Positions 48,429 to 56,911 of a stretch of 64,000 nt of DNA are shown here, in pieces. The position numbers and the translations under genes are program-made. Within the stretch, counting starts at the first letter, position 1. Every line of letters begins with the position of its first letter. Below the pieces are notes generated by a model. That model was not told where the DNA came from. It saw only the letters and a program-made list of their open reading frames with translations, and searched no databases. The stretch lies in NCBI RefSeq assembly GCF_001663815.1, contig NZ_CP016027.1:558001-622000 (forward strand), in the 5' to 3' direction. The DNA comes from Halothiobacillus diazotrophicus. GTDB lineage: Bacteria; Pseudomonadota; Gammaproteobacteria; Halothiobacillales; Halothiobacillaceae.

Positions 48429-49181
48429 ATGAACGACGAACAACTCCTCCGCTACAGCCGGCATATCATGCTTCCCGAAATCGATTACGAAGGGCAGCAG
48501 CAACTCACCGAATCACGCGTATTGATTGTGGGTCTGGGGGGACTCGGGTCGCCCGTGGCCCTGTACCTTGCCGCCGCAGGCGTAGGAGAACTTGTCCTGG
48601 CCGATTTCGATCAGGTCGATCTGAGCAACCTGCAACGTCAAATTTCGCACGATACCGATAGTTTGGGCATGGACAAGGTGATCTCAGCCGCGAAACGTAT
48701 CCAGGCGATCAATCCCGATGTCCGCACGCGTCTGATCACCGAACGTCTGTCATCCACCAACCTGGACGCGATACTGGACGATGTCGATCTCGTTTGCGAT
48801 TGCTCCGATAACTTCGAATTGCGATTCGCCTTGAATGCAGCCTGCATGCGATCGGGAAAGCCGCTCGTTTCTGGTGCCGCCATTCGTATGGAAGGACAGG
48901 TGACCGTGTTTGACCCCCGACGCGCTGAATCGCCCTGTTATCGCTGTCTCTACCGCGAGGAAGGTCATGAGGCGCTTCGTTGCAGCGACGCCGGCGTATT
49001 GTCGCCGTTGGTCGGGATGATCGGCAGTCTGCAGGCTGCCGAGGCCATCAAGGTGCTCGTCGGTTTCGGGGAACCGCTGGTCGGTCGACTGGCCCTGTTC
49101 GATCTGAAGCGAACCGAATTCCGGACCATTCGTTTCCGACGGGATTCGGCTTGCCCGATCTGTCATATGCGCCCGGATTAA
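48429..49181 (+). CDS. moeB: ThiF/MoeB/HesA family adenylyltransferase
   Basis: This 250-residue E1-like enzyme adenylates the C-terminal glycine of a ubiquitin-like sulfur carrier such as MoaD or ThiS. The nucleotide-binding motif is [18 protein letters not shown]; Arg and Asp residues in [12 protein letters not shown] are conserved. The structural zinc is held by CYRC and CPIC. Position after hemA-prfA-prmC is typical of moeB in gammaproteobacteria, but ThiF cannot be excluded. No moa or thi genes are adjacent. The final four bases overlap convergent pyrD. Confidence 0.87.
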   Translation: MNDEQLLRYSRHIMLPEIDYEGQQQLTESRVLIVGLGGLGSPVALYLAAAGVGELVLADFDQVDLSNLQRQISHDTDSLGMDKVISAAKRIQAINPDVRTRLITERLSSTNLDAILDDVDLVCDCSDNFELRFALNAACMRSGKPLVSGAAIRMEGQVTVFDPRRAESPCYRCLYREEGHEALRCSDAGVLSPLVGMIGSLQAAEAIKVLVGFGEPLVGRLALFDLKRTEFRTIRFRRDSACPICHMRPD

Positions 49182-50206
49182 CGCGATGTGTCTGCTAGTG
49201 CACGACTGATTTCAGCAATCAATGCCGGCCCCCGGTAGATGAATCCGGTATAGACCTGTACGAGATCGGCGCCGGCCTGAATCTTTTCAAGCGCCGCCGT
49301 CCCGCTATCGATCCCGCCCACGCCAATGATCGGAAAGCCTTTCGGCAACTCTGCACGCAACTGTCGAATCACACGTGTTGACGCTTCTCGGACAGGACGG
49401 CCACTGAGCCCCCCCGTCTCGTCGGCAAACGGCAGACCCTCAACCCCAGCGCGGGATATCGTCGTGTTTGTGGCGATCACGCCATCCATCCCTTCCTCAA
49501 CCAGTACACGGGAAATGTCCGAGACAGACTCCTCGGTGAGATCGGGGGCAATCTTGACCACCAGCGGAACCTTGCGTGCGTGACGATCATCCAGAACATC
49601 CTTTTCACGGCGCAAGGCAGAGAGTAGCGGACCGAATTGATCTGCCGCCTGCAGGGCGCGCAGGTTCTTGGTGTTTGGTGAGGAAATGTTGATGGTCACG
49701 TAATCAGCAAACGGATGAACTCCGCGCAACCCGATCAGATAATCATCGACCGCACGCTCGATGGGCGTATCGAAATTCTTCCCGATATTCAGGCCAACCA
49801 CGCCCTGAGAGCGTCTCGCCTGAACATGGGCGACAAAGCTGTCCAGTCCGTCGTTGTTGAAACCCATTCGATTGATCAGCGCTTCTGCGTCGGGCAACCG
49901 GAAGAGCCGAGGGCGAGGATTGCCAGGCTGCGGACGCGGCGTGACCGTACCGACTTCGACAAATCCGAACCCGAGGCAGTTCAGGGCATCAATATGCGCC
50001 CCCGTCTTGTCCAGCCCGGCGGCAAGTCCCACACGATTCGGAAATCGTATTCCCATGATCTCGACAGGATCTTCGGTCACTTGTCGGCGGGCGTACGAAC
50101 ACCACGATGTCTTGGCGGCCAGATCCAGCAACTGGAAGGTGACTCGGTGTGCCGTTTCCGGCTCAAACCGGAAGAGAAGAGCACGGAGATAGGGATAGAG
50201 ATTCAT
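49178..50206 (-). CDS. pyrD: Dihydroorotate dehydrogenase (quinone), class 2
   Basis: This 342-residue FMN enzyme oxidises dihydroorotate to orotate in pyrimidine synthesis and passes electrons to ubiquinone. The N-terminal helical membrane-contact segment ([18 protein letters not shown]) marks class 2. The catalytic serine region is [17 protein letters not shown], and FMN-binding blocks include [11 protein letters not shown] and [13 protein letters not shown]. Length matches E. coli PyrD (336). Confidence 0.97.
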   Translation of the reverse strand: MNLYPYLRALLFRFEPETAHRVTFQLLDLAAKTSWCSYARRQVTEDPVEIMGIRFPNRVGLAAGLDKTGAHIDALNCLGFGFVEVGTVTPRPQPGNPRPRLFRLPDAEALINRMGFNNDGLDSFVAHVQARRSQGVVGLNIGKNFDTPIERAVDDYLIGLRGVHPFADYVTINISSPNTKNLRALQAADQFGPLLSALRREKDVLDDRHARKVPLVVKIAPDLTEESVSDISRVLVEEGMDGVIATNTTISRAGVEGLPFADETGGLSGRPVREASTRVIRQLRAELPKGFPIIGVGGIDSGTAALEKIQAGADLVQVYTGFIYRGPALIAEISRALADTSR

Positions 50207-50401
50207 GAGTAGCTTGAATGACTGAACGTTGGGTCAGCCAGTGTACCCAGTTCAAGACGGGGCGCAATGAGCAAGCAGGTCGCCTCCGATTTCATGAAAA
50301 ATTCATCAATGTGTCAAGCATCGGCCACAAAACCTTAACAAGAGCGAAATGCACATGATCTAACCTGCAAAATCACACAAATCCAATCGGTTAACTTGCC
50401 T

Positions 50402-51244
50402 ATGCCCTATACAGTCGATCAATCAGAGTTGATCCACGCCGATCAGACGAAACGCGTGGACGGAATCGACGCCGGCCATCGTTTACAGGTCGGGCTAGCC
50501 GTTACGCCTGATGAGATCCGGGCGACCTTTGCGCTTCGTCACCGCGTCTTTGTCGAGGAACTGGGCGCTAAAATCCCGCCCCATGCCCCCAAGGGAATTG
50601 AATCCGATGATCTGGATGCCTACTGTCATCATCTGGTCGTACACGACCTGGATACGGGTGACGTTGTGGCATGCACCCGGATTTTGACGGATACGCAGGC
50701 AAAAGTCGCTGGCGGATTCTATTCCGCCAATGAGTTCGATCTCAGTGCCATCGAACACATCCATGGGCGCGTCATGGAGATCGGAAGAACCTGCGTCCAT
50801 CCCGATTATCGAAACGGCGCAACCATCGGCACGCTCTGGACGGGGCTGGCCCAGTTCATGGAAATCAACCGTTTTGCGTATCTGATGGGCTGCGCCAGCA
50901 TTTCGATGAACGATGGCGGCTTACTTGCCCGTCAGATCCTTTCTCAAATGAGCCACAAATTCGCACTGCCCACAGGGTTGGAAATCACGACCAAGCGCGG
51001 TCTCCCCCCCCTGGCTTCGAATCGGTTAGCACAAGGCGATCTCAAGATCCCACCTTTGCTCAAGGCCTACTTGAGGCTGGGTGCGTGCATGGGTAGCGAA
51101 GCCTATTGGGACGAGGATTTCAATACGGCAGACGTCTTCATCTGGCTCGACCGGGCGAAGCTGCAGCAACGATATCTGAGACATTTCGTCCAACGTAAGG
51201 ACACCCCCCGTTCCGATCGGTATCTTGGCCGGTTTGCGGCCTGA
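50402..51244 (+). CDS. GNAT-fold N-acyltransferase, OlsB-like
   Basis: This 280-residue protein resembles the ornithine-acyl-ACP N-acyltransferase (OlsB)/hemolysin-like group: FALRHRVFVEELGAKI near residue 45, a central MEIGRTCVHPDYRNG, then GCASISMNDGG. OlsB makes lyso-ornithine lipid from ornithine and acyl-ACP. No OlsA-type acyltransferase or OlsF lies nearby, so the product is not certain. PEP-CTERM-associated acyltransferases are related alternatives. I prefer ATG 50402 to the in-frame TTG two codons earlier. Confidence 0.75.
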   Translation: MPYTVDQSELIHADQTKRVDGIDAGHRLQVGLAVTPDEIRATFALRHRVFVEELGAKIPPHAPKGIESDDLDAYCHHLVVHDLDTGDVVACTRILTDTQAKVAGGFYSANEFDLSAIEHIHGRVMEIGRTCVHPDYRNGATIGTLWTGLAQFMEINRFAYLMGCASISMNDGGLLARQILSQMSHKFALPTGLEITTKRGLPPLASNRLAQGDLKIPPLLKAYLRLGACMGSEAYWDEDFNTADVFIWLDRAKLQQRYLRHFVQRKDTPRSDRYLGRFAA

Positions 51245-51355
51245 GCAACGAGCCACGAGCCACGCATGAAGGCAGCAACATCCCGAGAATCCTCTAGAGC
51301 CAGTGGGTTGCGCGGTCGACGTAGTTGGTCGCCATGGGCTAGAGTAGGGGGCCTT

Positions 51356-51814
51356 ATGCGCGAAGAACTTACCCCGGACACGCTGCACGAAACGCCCATG
51401 CTTCTGCAGACTCTCTCGGAACCGGAAACCGGCTTCCTGCGTCATGTCGAACGATTCATTTTGGATGGGTGGCAAGAATGCCCGTCCCGCGCTGAAGCAA
51501 ACATCCTCCTTGCCGCTGCCGGCAACAGCGTAGCTCAGCAATGTATGGCCCGATACGCGGTCGGTATGGTCTGGCTTTCCTGGTATTACGCGCCCGCGTG
51601 GTCGTGGTTGAGCCCGGTCATCGAACAATGCGCAAGATATGTCCACAGCACGACCTTTCTGCATGTTCAGCAGCTGACCCAGCTGCTCAAACACATTCCC
51701 CTGCATGACCGACCGCGCCAGCAACCTCAACACATCGAGCATATGGTCCGAGAAGCGGAAATGATCATCTACCTGAAGACGGGACGATGGACGCCCCCCG
51801 TTCCTATGCCCTGA
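51356..51814 (+). CDS. Unrecognised 152-residue protein
   Basis: I do not recognise a family. The protein is probably helical and soluble. A central hydrophobic, aromatic patch (MVWLSWYYAPAWSWLSP) is too interrupted for a membrane helix, and the tail is His- and Gln-rich. It lies between the OlsB-like gene and the Nudix gene on the same strand, 22 bases before the latter. The ATG has AGGGGG nearby; the frame also opens at 51266, but that extension is Arg/Ser-rich and unlike the rest. Confidence 0.6.
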   Translation: MREELTPDTLHETPMLLQTLSEPETGFLRHVERFILDGWQECPSRAEANILLAAAGNSVAQQCMARYAVGMVWLSWYYAPAWSWLSPVIEQCARYVHSTTFLHVQQLTQLLKHIPLHDRPRQQPQHIEHMVREAEMIIYLKTGRWTPPVPMP

Positions 51815-51836
51815 TCGGCCGGGAAATGCCGTAATC

Positions 51837-52211
51837 ATGCTCATACGCGGCACAGCTCTGGTCATCAATGATGGTCGCTTTCTTCTGGTTCGGGATATCG
51901 GCGACAATAAGTTTTCGCTACCCGGAGGAGGCGCCAATCCCCAAGAACCCCCCATTGCAGCAGCCGTGCGGGAGCTGTACGAGGAATTGGGCATGGAAGC
52001 ACAGACGGCTGAACGCCTGACGAGCTGTGACTATCGCGGGAGTGTCAATCATCATCACGTGGTACTGATCCACTCCCTGGACACGCCCAGCTGTAATCCG
52101 CGCGAAATCGCAGAATTTCATTGGTGGGATGGAACATCCCAGCTACCACGGCAGTCTCATGTGGATGCCATTCTGGGGCACTGGTATCGACATCGGCCAA
52201 CATATAAATGA
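51837..52211 (+). CDS. Nudix hydrolase
   Basis: This 124-residue single-domain protein has a complete Nudix box, from GGANPQE to VRELYEELGM, fitting Gx5Ex7REUxEExGU. The family hydrolyses nucleoside diphosphates linked to another moiety, such as oxidised dNTPs, NADH or ADP-ribose. HHHVVLIHSLDTPSCNPREI and EFHWWDG follow as in small MutT-type members, but the substrate cannot be chosen from sequence. It follows the unrecognised 51356 gene closely. Confidence 0.92.
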   Translation: MLIRGTALVINDGRFLLVRDIGDNKFSLPGGGANPQEPPIAAAVRELYEELGMEAQTAERLTSCDYRGSVNHHHVVLIHSLDTPSCNPREIAEFHWWDGTSQLPRQSHVDAILGHWYRHRPTYK

Positions 52212-52223
52212 TATGCAAGGCTA

Positions 52224-52252
52224 CTTGAAATTTTCCTATGACGCCCCCACTT
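52224..52252 (+). promoter_or_regulatory. Sigma-32 (heat-shock) promoter of htpX
   Basis: CTTGAAA (52224-52230), a perfect heat-shock -35, is followed after 14 bases by CCCCACTT (52245-52252), close to the CCCCATnT -10. Transcription would start near 52259, about 70 bases before htpX. E. coli htpX is a known heat-shock gene, so function and motif agree. Confidence 0.78.
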
Positions 52253-52329
52253 TAGGCTAAAGTAATTGTCGCCTAGGGTTGAATGTTCACCGGGCTTGGC
52301 ACTGTTTCTCAGGAGCGTTAGAAAACACC

Positions 52330-53259
52330 ATGAAGCGAATCCTCTTATTCCTTGCAACCAACTTGGCAGTCATGCTCATCCTGACCGTCGCCTGGTTCGT
52401 CATTTCCTCCGTCTTCGGACTTGGATCGACCATGGATTACCGGGGCGGTGGCATCAACTACACCTCCACGCTCGTACTGGCAGCCGTTTTTGGTTTTGGC
52501 GGTTCCCTCATTTCTCTGATGATGTCCAAATGGATGGCCAAGCGGAGTGTCGGCGCCCAGGTGATCGTTCAGCCGGGCAACGAAGCTGAACGCTGGCTGC
52601 TTCAGACCGTCGAGCGCCAGGCGAAGCAAGCCGGCATTGGCATGCCCGAAGTGGCCATCTATGACTCGCCGGAGATCAACGCCTTCGCGACCGGTGCCAG
52701 CCGCAACAACGCCCTGGTTGCCGTCTCGACCGGGCTTCTGGCCAACATGACCCGCGATGAAGCCGAAGCCGTTCTCGGTCACGAAATCGGCCACGTCGCC
52801 AATGGCGACATGATCACGCTCACGCTGATTCAGGGCGTCGTGAACACCTTCGTAATTTTCTTCGCACGAATCGTCGGCTACTTCGTCGACCGCGTTCTCC
52901 TCAAGAACGAGAATGGTCCCGGTATCGGCTTCTTCCTGGCCACATTCATCGCGGAAATGGTCTTTGGCGTGCTCGCCAGCATCATCGTGATGTGGTTTTC
53001 CCGCCAGCGGGAATTCCGCGCCGATGAAGCTGGTGCACGATTTGCCGGTCGTCAGAAGATGATTGCCGCCCTTGAGCGGCTCAAACTCAATTACGAGACA
53101 CCGGCACAATTGCCCTCGCAAATGACGGCATTCGGCATTTCCGGCCACGGCAGCACCTTGGGTCGACTGTTCATGTCCCACCCGCCACTCGACGAACGCA
53201 TTGCCGCCCTCCGCGCAGGTACCGGATCCGGACAGGCGGTGACATCCACCTTCGGTTGA
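52330..53259 (+). CDS. htpX: Heat-shock membrane metalloprotease HtpX
   Basis: This zinc protease of about 309 residues degrades misfolded inner-membrane proteins. Two N-terminal transmembrane segments (residues 5-27 and 46-64) precede the active site HEIGH (151-155) in [17 protein letters not shown]. Two further hydrophobic segments follow, with the third zinc ligand Glu in [14 protein letters not shown]. The ATG at 52330 matches the E. coli N-terminus; an upstream in-frame extension to 52279 does not. It is preceded by a heat-shock promoter and followed by a terminator. Confidence 0.96.
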   Translation: MKRILLFLATNLAVMLILTVAWFVISSVFGLGSTMDYRGGGINYTSTLVLAAVFGFGGSLISLMMSKWMAKRSVGAQVIVQPGNEAERWLLQTVERQAKQAGIGMPEVAIYDSPEINAFATGASRNNALVAVSTGLLANMTRDEAEAVLGHEIGHVANGDMITLTLIQGVVNTFVIFFARIVGYFVDRVLLKNENGPGIGFFLATFIAEMVFGVLASIIVMWFSRQREFRADEAGARFAGRQKMIAALERLKLNYETPAQLPSQMTAFGISGHGSTLGRLFMSHPPLDERIAALRAGTGSGQAVTSTFG

Positions 53260-53298
53260 TTATCCGCACCCTTCGCCCGAAGTCGGCGAAACAATCCC

Positions 53299-53326
53299 GA
53301 AAACCCGCTCTTGTAGCGGGTTTTTT
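53299..53326 (+). terminator. Rho-independent terminator of htpX
   Basis: AAACCCGCT and AGCGGGTTT form a 9-base-pair stem with a 5-base loop, running into TTTTTT. It lies 40 bases after the htpX stop. Confidence 0.93.
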
Positions 53327-53432
53327 GAACCTGTACGCGAAAAGGGTATCTTAGGCGTAAGGCTTGGCGGTGTTGTCGTATTCCCGGCTCAGCGCACAAC
53401 GCCATCATCGAACCACGAGAAGAGGCAACCCC

Positions 53433-53645
53433 ATGGGCGTTCTGTATTTATTCGTTCCTCTGAGCATGATCATTGCCGGGATTCTTGTCTGGGCCGCGTT
53501 CTGGGCGATACGCAACAATCAGTACGAGGACATGGACGGCCCGGCGCATCGTATCCTGCTCGATGACGACGATCCACGGATTCCCACACAAAGCAATGCA
53601 GGCGACGCCGAGGACAAAACCACGACAACGAACAACCGAAAGTAA
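53433..53645 (+). CDS. ccoS: Cbb3-type cytochrome oxidase assembly protein CcoS
   Basis: This 70-residue protein has one transmembrane helix (LYLFVPLSMIIAGILVWAAF) followed by the CcoS hallmark WAIRNNQYEDMDGPAHRILLDDDD. CcoS helps insert cofactors into cbb3 cytochrome c oxidase. The ATG has AGAGG at 8 bases. It is normally in ccoGHIS behind ccoNOQP; here it stands alone between two terminators. Its C-terminal Thr/Asn-rich tail is variable. Confidence 0.88.
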   Translation: MGVLYLFVPLSMIIAGILVWAAFWAIRNNQYEDMDGPAHRILLDDDDPRIPTQSNAGDAEDKTTTTNNRK

Positions 53646-53726
53646 CCTGACGATTGCGTCTGCACACTCGTCCGAGCGGAATGATCGACGACGATCAACC
53701 GGCTTCGAGCCGACAGCGGTGGATAT

Positions 53727-53752
53727 CAAAAAGCCCGGTCGATGACCGGGCT
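53727..53752 (-). terminator. Rho-independent terminator of metG
   Basis: AAGCCCGGTC and GACCGGGCTT form a 10-base-pair stem around GAT; on the minus strand it runs into TTTTT. It lies 22 bases after the metG stop. Weak T content on the plus side means it may also slow transcription leaving ccoS. Confidence 0.88.
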
Positions 53753-53774
53753 TCTAGGCGCAAACCAATCGGGT

Positions 53775-55844
53775 TTATTTCACCCGCATACCCGGTTGGG
53801 CACCTTCATCCGGATTGAGAATAAAGAGATCCTTGCCGCCTGGACCGGCAGCCAGCACCATCCCTTCTGACATCCCGAACTTCATCTTGCGCGGCTTGAG
53901 ATTCGCCACCATGACCGTATGCCGACCCACGAGATCTTCCGGTGCATAGGCGGATTTGATGCCGGCAAATACCTGGCGGGTCTGACCGCCGCCGATGTCC
54001 AATTGCAGCCGCAGCAGTTTATCGGCACCCTCGACATGCTCTGCGCTGACAATCCGGGCAATGCGCAGATCGACGGCAGCAAACTGCTCGATGCCGATTT
54101 CTTCAGCGATTGGATCGATCGTCGTTGCGGGTTTCGCCGCATCCCCAGCAGCGGCATCCGGCGCCCCCTTGGCTTGACCTCCGGAAGCACTCGCCAGAGC
54201 CGCGGCTTCCGCTTTCGTCGCGGCCAGGAGGGCATCAGTCGCGGTCTGCTCGACGCGCGTCATCAACGCTTCATACGGATGGATTGGGCGAGCCACCAAC
54301 GGGACATCCAAAGCGGACCAATTCAGAGCCCGCAGGTTGAGGAATCGGGCCGCCTGGGCCGACATTGCCGGCAGTACCGGCGTCAGATAGGTCATCAGGA
54401 TCCGGAAGGCATTCAACCCATCCGTACAGACGCCCTGTACAGCTGGCTGCGTCTCCGGCGACTTGGCCATGGCCCAGGGTTTTTTCTCGTCGATGTACTG
54501 ATTGACGAAATCAGCCAGTGCCATGATCTCGCGCATGGCCTGTCCCGTCTCACGACGCTCATACCGCTGTCGAATGGAATCCGAAGCGGCCACGAGATAA
54601 TCCTGAAGGGTGGGATCCGCAAGCTGGGGTGCCAGTTGGCCATCGAACTGCTTGTGAATGAACCCGGCGCAGCGACTGGCGATATTGACCACCTTGCCGA
54701 CCAGGTCTGCATTCACCCGCAATCGGAAATCATCCAGGCTCAGATCGATATCGTCGATACCGGCACTCAGTTTTGCGGCGAAATAATAGCGAAGCGCCTG
54801 AGGGTCCAAGTGGTTCAGGAAGGTTCGAGCCTGGATGAACGTTCCCCGGGATTTGCTCATTTTCTCCCCGTTCAGCGTGAGGAATCCATGCGCGTTCACC
54901 GCAGTAGGAGTACGCAGACCGGCGCCCATCAGCATGGCCGGCCAGAACAGGGTGTGGAAATAGGCAATGTCCTTGCCGATGAAATGGTACAACTCGACTT
55001 CGGATTCCGGCCCCCAGTAATCGACGAAGTCCAGATTGGCGGATTCGGCCATTTTGAGAAAGGCGCCAATATAACCAATCGGCGCATCCAGCCAGACATA
55101 GAAGAATTTCCCGGGGGCGCCCGGAATTTCAAACCCGAAATAGGGGGCATCACGAGAAATATCCCAGGGCTGCAATCCACAATCGAACCATTCCTGCAAT
55201 TTTGCTCGGATCGCGGGTTGCACCCGGTCCTCGGAAAGCCATTGCTTGATCTGCGTTTCCATCTGCGGGAGATCGAAGAAGTAATGCTCCGAATCCCGCT
55301 CGACCGGCGTGGCTCCGGAAAGGACCGAGCGCGGGTCCTTCAATTCGGTCGGACTGTAGGTGGCGCCGCAATGTTCGCAATTGTCGCCGTACTGGTCTGC
55401 GGCACCACATTTGGGGCAGGTGCCCTTGATGAACCGATCGGGCAGAAACATGTTCTTTTCCGGATCGTAGGCCTGCTTGATCGTGCGCCGGGTGATCAGA
55501 CCCCGAGCTTCCAGTCGCTGGAAGATGTCGCTGGACATCCGCCGGTTTTCCTCGGAATGCGTGCTGTGGAATATGTCGAATCCAATCTGGAAATCGGCAA
55601 AATCGGCCTGATGGCTGGCACTGATGCGGGCAATCAGTTCTTCGGGCGTAATGCCTTCCTGCTGTGCCTTTAGCATGATGGGCGTGCCATGGGCATCGTC
55701 GGCACACACGTATCGGCATTCATTACCAAACAGTTTTTGTGCCCGAACCCAGATATCCGTCTGGATGGTTTCGATGATATGGCCAAGGTGCAAGGGGCCA
55801 TTGGCATAGGGCAGGGCGGAGGTAACGAGGATTCGACGCGTCAT
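53775..55844 (-). CDS. metG: Methionyl-tRNA synthetase
   Basis: This 689-residue class I synthetase has the HIGH-type motif [11 protein letters not shown] and the KMSKS loop [12 protein letters not shown]. The zinc knuckle has two Cys pairs ([17 protein letters not shown]). The C-terminal EMAP/Trbp111 tRNA-binding and dimerisation domain begins near residue 585, after an Ala- and Gly-rich linker. It charges both initiator and elongator tRNA-Met. The start at 55844 lies five bases downstream of a long dyad in the leader. Confidence 0.97.
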   Translation of the reverse strand: MTRRILVTSALPYANGPLHLGHIIETIQTDIWVRAQKLFGNECRYVCADDAHGTPIMLKAQQEGITPEELIARISASHQADFADFQIGFDIFHSTHSEENRRMSSDIFQRLEARGLITRRTIKQAYDPEKNMFLPDRFIKGTCPKCGAADQYGDNCEHCGATYSPTELKDPRSVLSGATPVERDSEHYFFDLPQMETQIKQWLSEDRVQPAIRAKLQEWFDCGLQPWDISRDAPYFGFEIPGAPGKFFYVWLDAPIGYIGAFLKMAESANLDFVDYWGPESEVELYHFIGKDIAYFHTLFWPAMLMGAGLRTPTAVNAHGFLTLNGEKMSKSRGTFIQARTFLNHLDPQALRYYFAAKLSAGIDDIDLSLDDFRLRVNADLVGKVVNIASRCAGFIHKQFDGQLAPQLADPTLQDYLVAASDSIRQRYERRETGQAMREIMALADFVNQYIDEKKPWAMAKSPETQPAVQGVCTDGLNAFRILMTYLTPVLPAMSAQAARFLNLRALNWSALDVPLVARPIHPYEALMTRVEQTATDALLAATKAEAAALASASGGQAKGAPDAAAGDAAKPATTIDPIAEEIGIEQFAAVDLRIARIVSAEHVEGADKLLRLQLDIGGGQTRQVFAGIKSAYAPEDLVGRHTVMVANLKPRKMKFGMSEGMVLAAGPGGKDLFILNPDEGAQPGMRVK

Positions 55845-55849
55845 GTATA

Positions 55850-55886
55850 GCTAAACTTCTAGGAAAACCAGGCTGCGAAGTTTAGC
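55850..55886. repeat. Perfect inverted repeat at the metG leader
   Basis: GCTAAACTTC (55850-55859) and GAAGTTTAGC (55877-55886) are exact 10-base inverted copies separated by 17 bases. In metG mRNA they would form a hairpin ending five bases before the ATG, covering the place where a ribosome site should be. On the minus strand the upstream arm also holds TGCTAAACT, an extended -10-like element. Confidence 0.75.
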
Positions 55887-55899
55887 ATGAGGTCATGCT
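55884..55899. promoter_or_regulatory. Palindrome between metG and the GT9 gene (possible operator)
   Basis: AGCATGA and TCATGCT flank two bases, a near-perfect 16-base dyad partly overlapping the arm of the larger repeat. Its place just upstream of a candidate leftward -10 is where a regulator would bind. It does not match the MetJ box (AGACGTCT). Binding protein unknown. Confidence 0.5.
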
Positions 55900-55990
55900 T
55901 GAGCGCGGTTCAGGGTCGCAGATCAAGCTTTTTTGTTGCCATCAGTGCACCAACCCCCGAACAACCGCACAATGGATTGTTGAGTCACGC

Positions 55991-56911
55991 ATGCAGATAT
56001 TAGTCAGCCTGGTCCCTAATCCCGCAGAAGTCATTCCCTTATGGGCCGCATTCACGGATGCCAAGAAGGCGGTACCCGGCCTCGAAATCACCCTGATTGG
56101 TTCCAAGGGAATCAATGCGTGCATGCGTAGGCATCCGGCCGTCGCCCGACATATCGACATCGACGAAGACGCCTGGCTCAAACCGTTCTGGTCGCCAAAG
56201 TATTGGCGCGTACGCGCCGAGCTCCAACATCAGCTTGGAGACGCCTTGAAGGATGAGTCGACATCCTGGATCGATCCGTATGGTAGCCCGGTCAGCCGGG
56301 CAACCATCCGCAATCGGCCCGGGCGACGCGTTGGCGTATCGCGCCTGGATCGCCCCCGATTGAATCGGGACTATGCTTCGGTTTTTCCGATCCCCCCCGA
56401 ACTCCATCCCGTGCAGGCACTGCGCGTGTTGTTCGCCGCCGAACTTGGCTATTCCCTCCATGATCTCGAACCCGACTATGGCTTCCTGCCGAAATCCGAC
56501 GATGCGCCGACGGAGACGGATATCGTTGTCGATATGCGCAACCTGCCATGGACAGAAGATGAAAAACTTCAATTTCGGAACCGGCTGGCCGATGCGCCGC
56601 TATCCATTGCCTGTCTGGACTACGCCAATCCGGATCTGGATGAAGCGACCCAATTGCTGGGTCACTGGCCCTTGATTGAAGATGCGCGCTATCTGCTCAC
56701 CGGAATCAACAGTACGGCGTGGCTGGCTGCTGCCCTGGGCCGCCCCGGGCTTTGCCTGTGTCCAACCGATCAAGCCAGCAGCCAGGGCGTGATCTCCACC
56801 CACTGGGCCAGGCAGAAAATCATCAACATCGACCGGCCGCCTTTCAACGAGCCCCATATCGTGGCCGAATCCATCGTCCAGGTGCTGAACCGACATCGTC
56901 AGGATCCATGA
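55991..56911 (+). CDS. GT9-like protein related to LPS heptosyltransferases
   Basis: This protein of about 306 residues has the GT-B layout of heptosyltransferases. It has an N-terminal Rossmann-like start (MQILVSLVPNPAEVIPLWAA), a middle VGVSRLDRPRLNRDY, and a C-terminal LLTGINSTAWLAAALGRPG. The last block aligns with the sugar-nucleotide site of WaaC-type enzymes, but the usual Asp-Thr/Ser-Gly is replaced by Ile-Asn-Ser-Thr, so activity or donor may differ. It is coupled to murB by an ATGA overlap. The ATG at 55991 is the first conserved start. Confidence 0.7.
   Translation: MQILVSLVPNPAEVIPLWAAFTDAKKAVPGLEITLIGSKGINACMRRHPAVARHIDIDEDAWLKPFWSPKYWRVRAELQHQLGDALKDESTSWIDPYGSPVSRATIRNRPGRRVGVSRLDRPRLNRDYASVFPIPPELHPVQALRVLFAAELGYSLHDLEPDYGFLPKSDDAPTETDIVVDMRNLPWTEDEKLQFRNRLADAPLSIACLDYANPDLDEATQLLGHWPLIEDARYLLTGINSTAWLAAALGRPGLCLCPTDQASSQGVISTHWARQKIINIDRPPFNEPHIVAESIVQVLNRHRQDP

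Noticed and set aside
53919-55673. 584-codon open frame on the plus strand
   Set aside because: It is the antisense shadow of metG and resembles no protein; high GC creates long opposite-strand frames.
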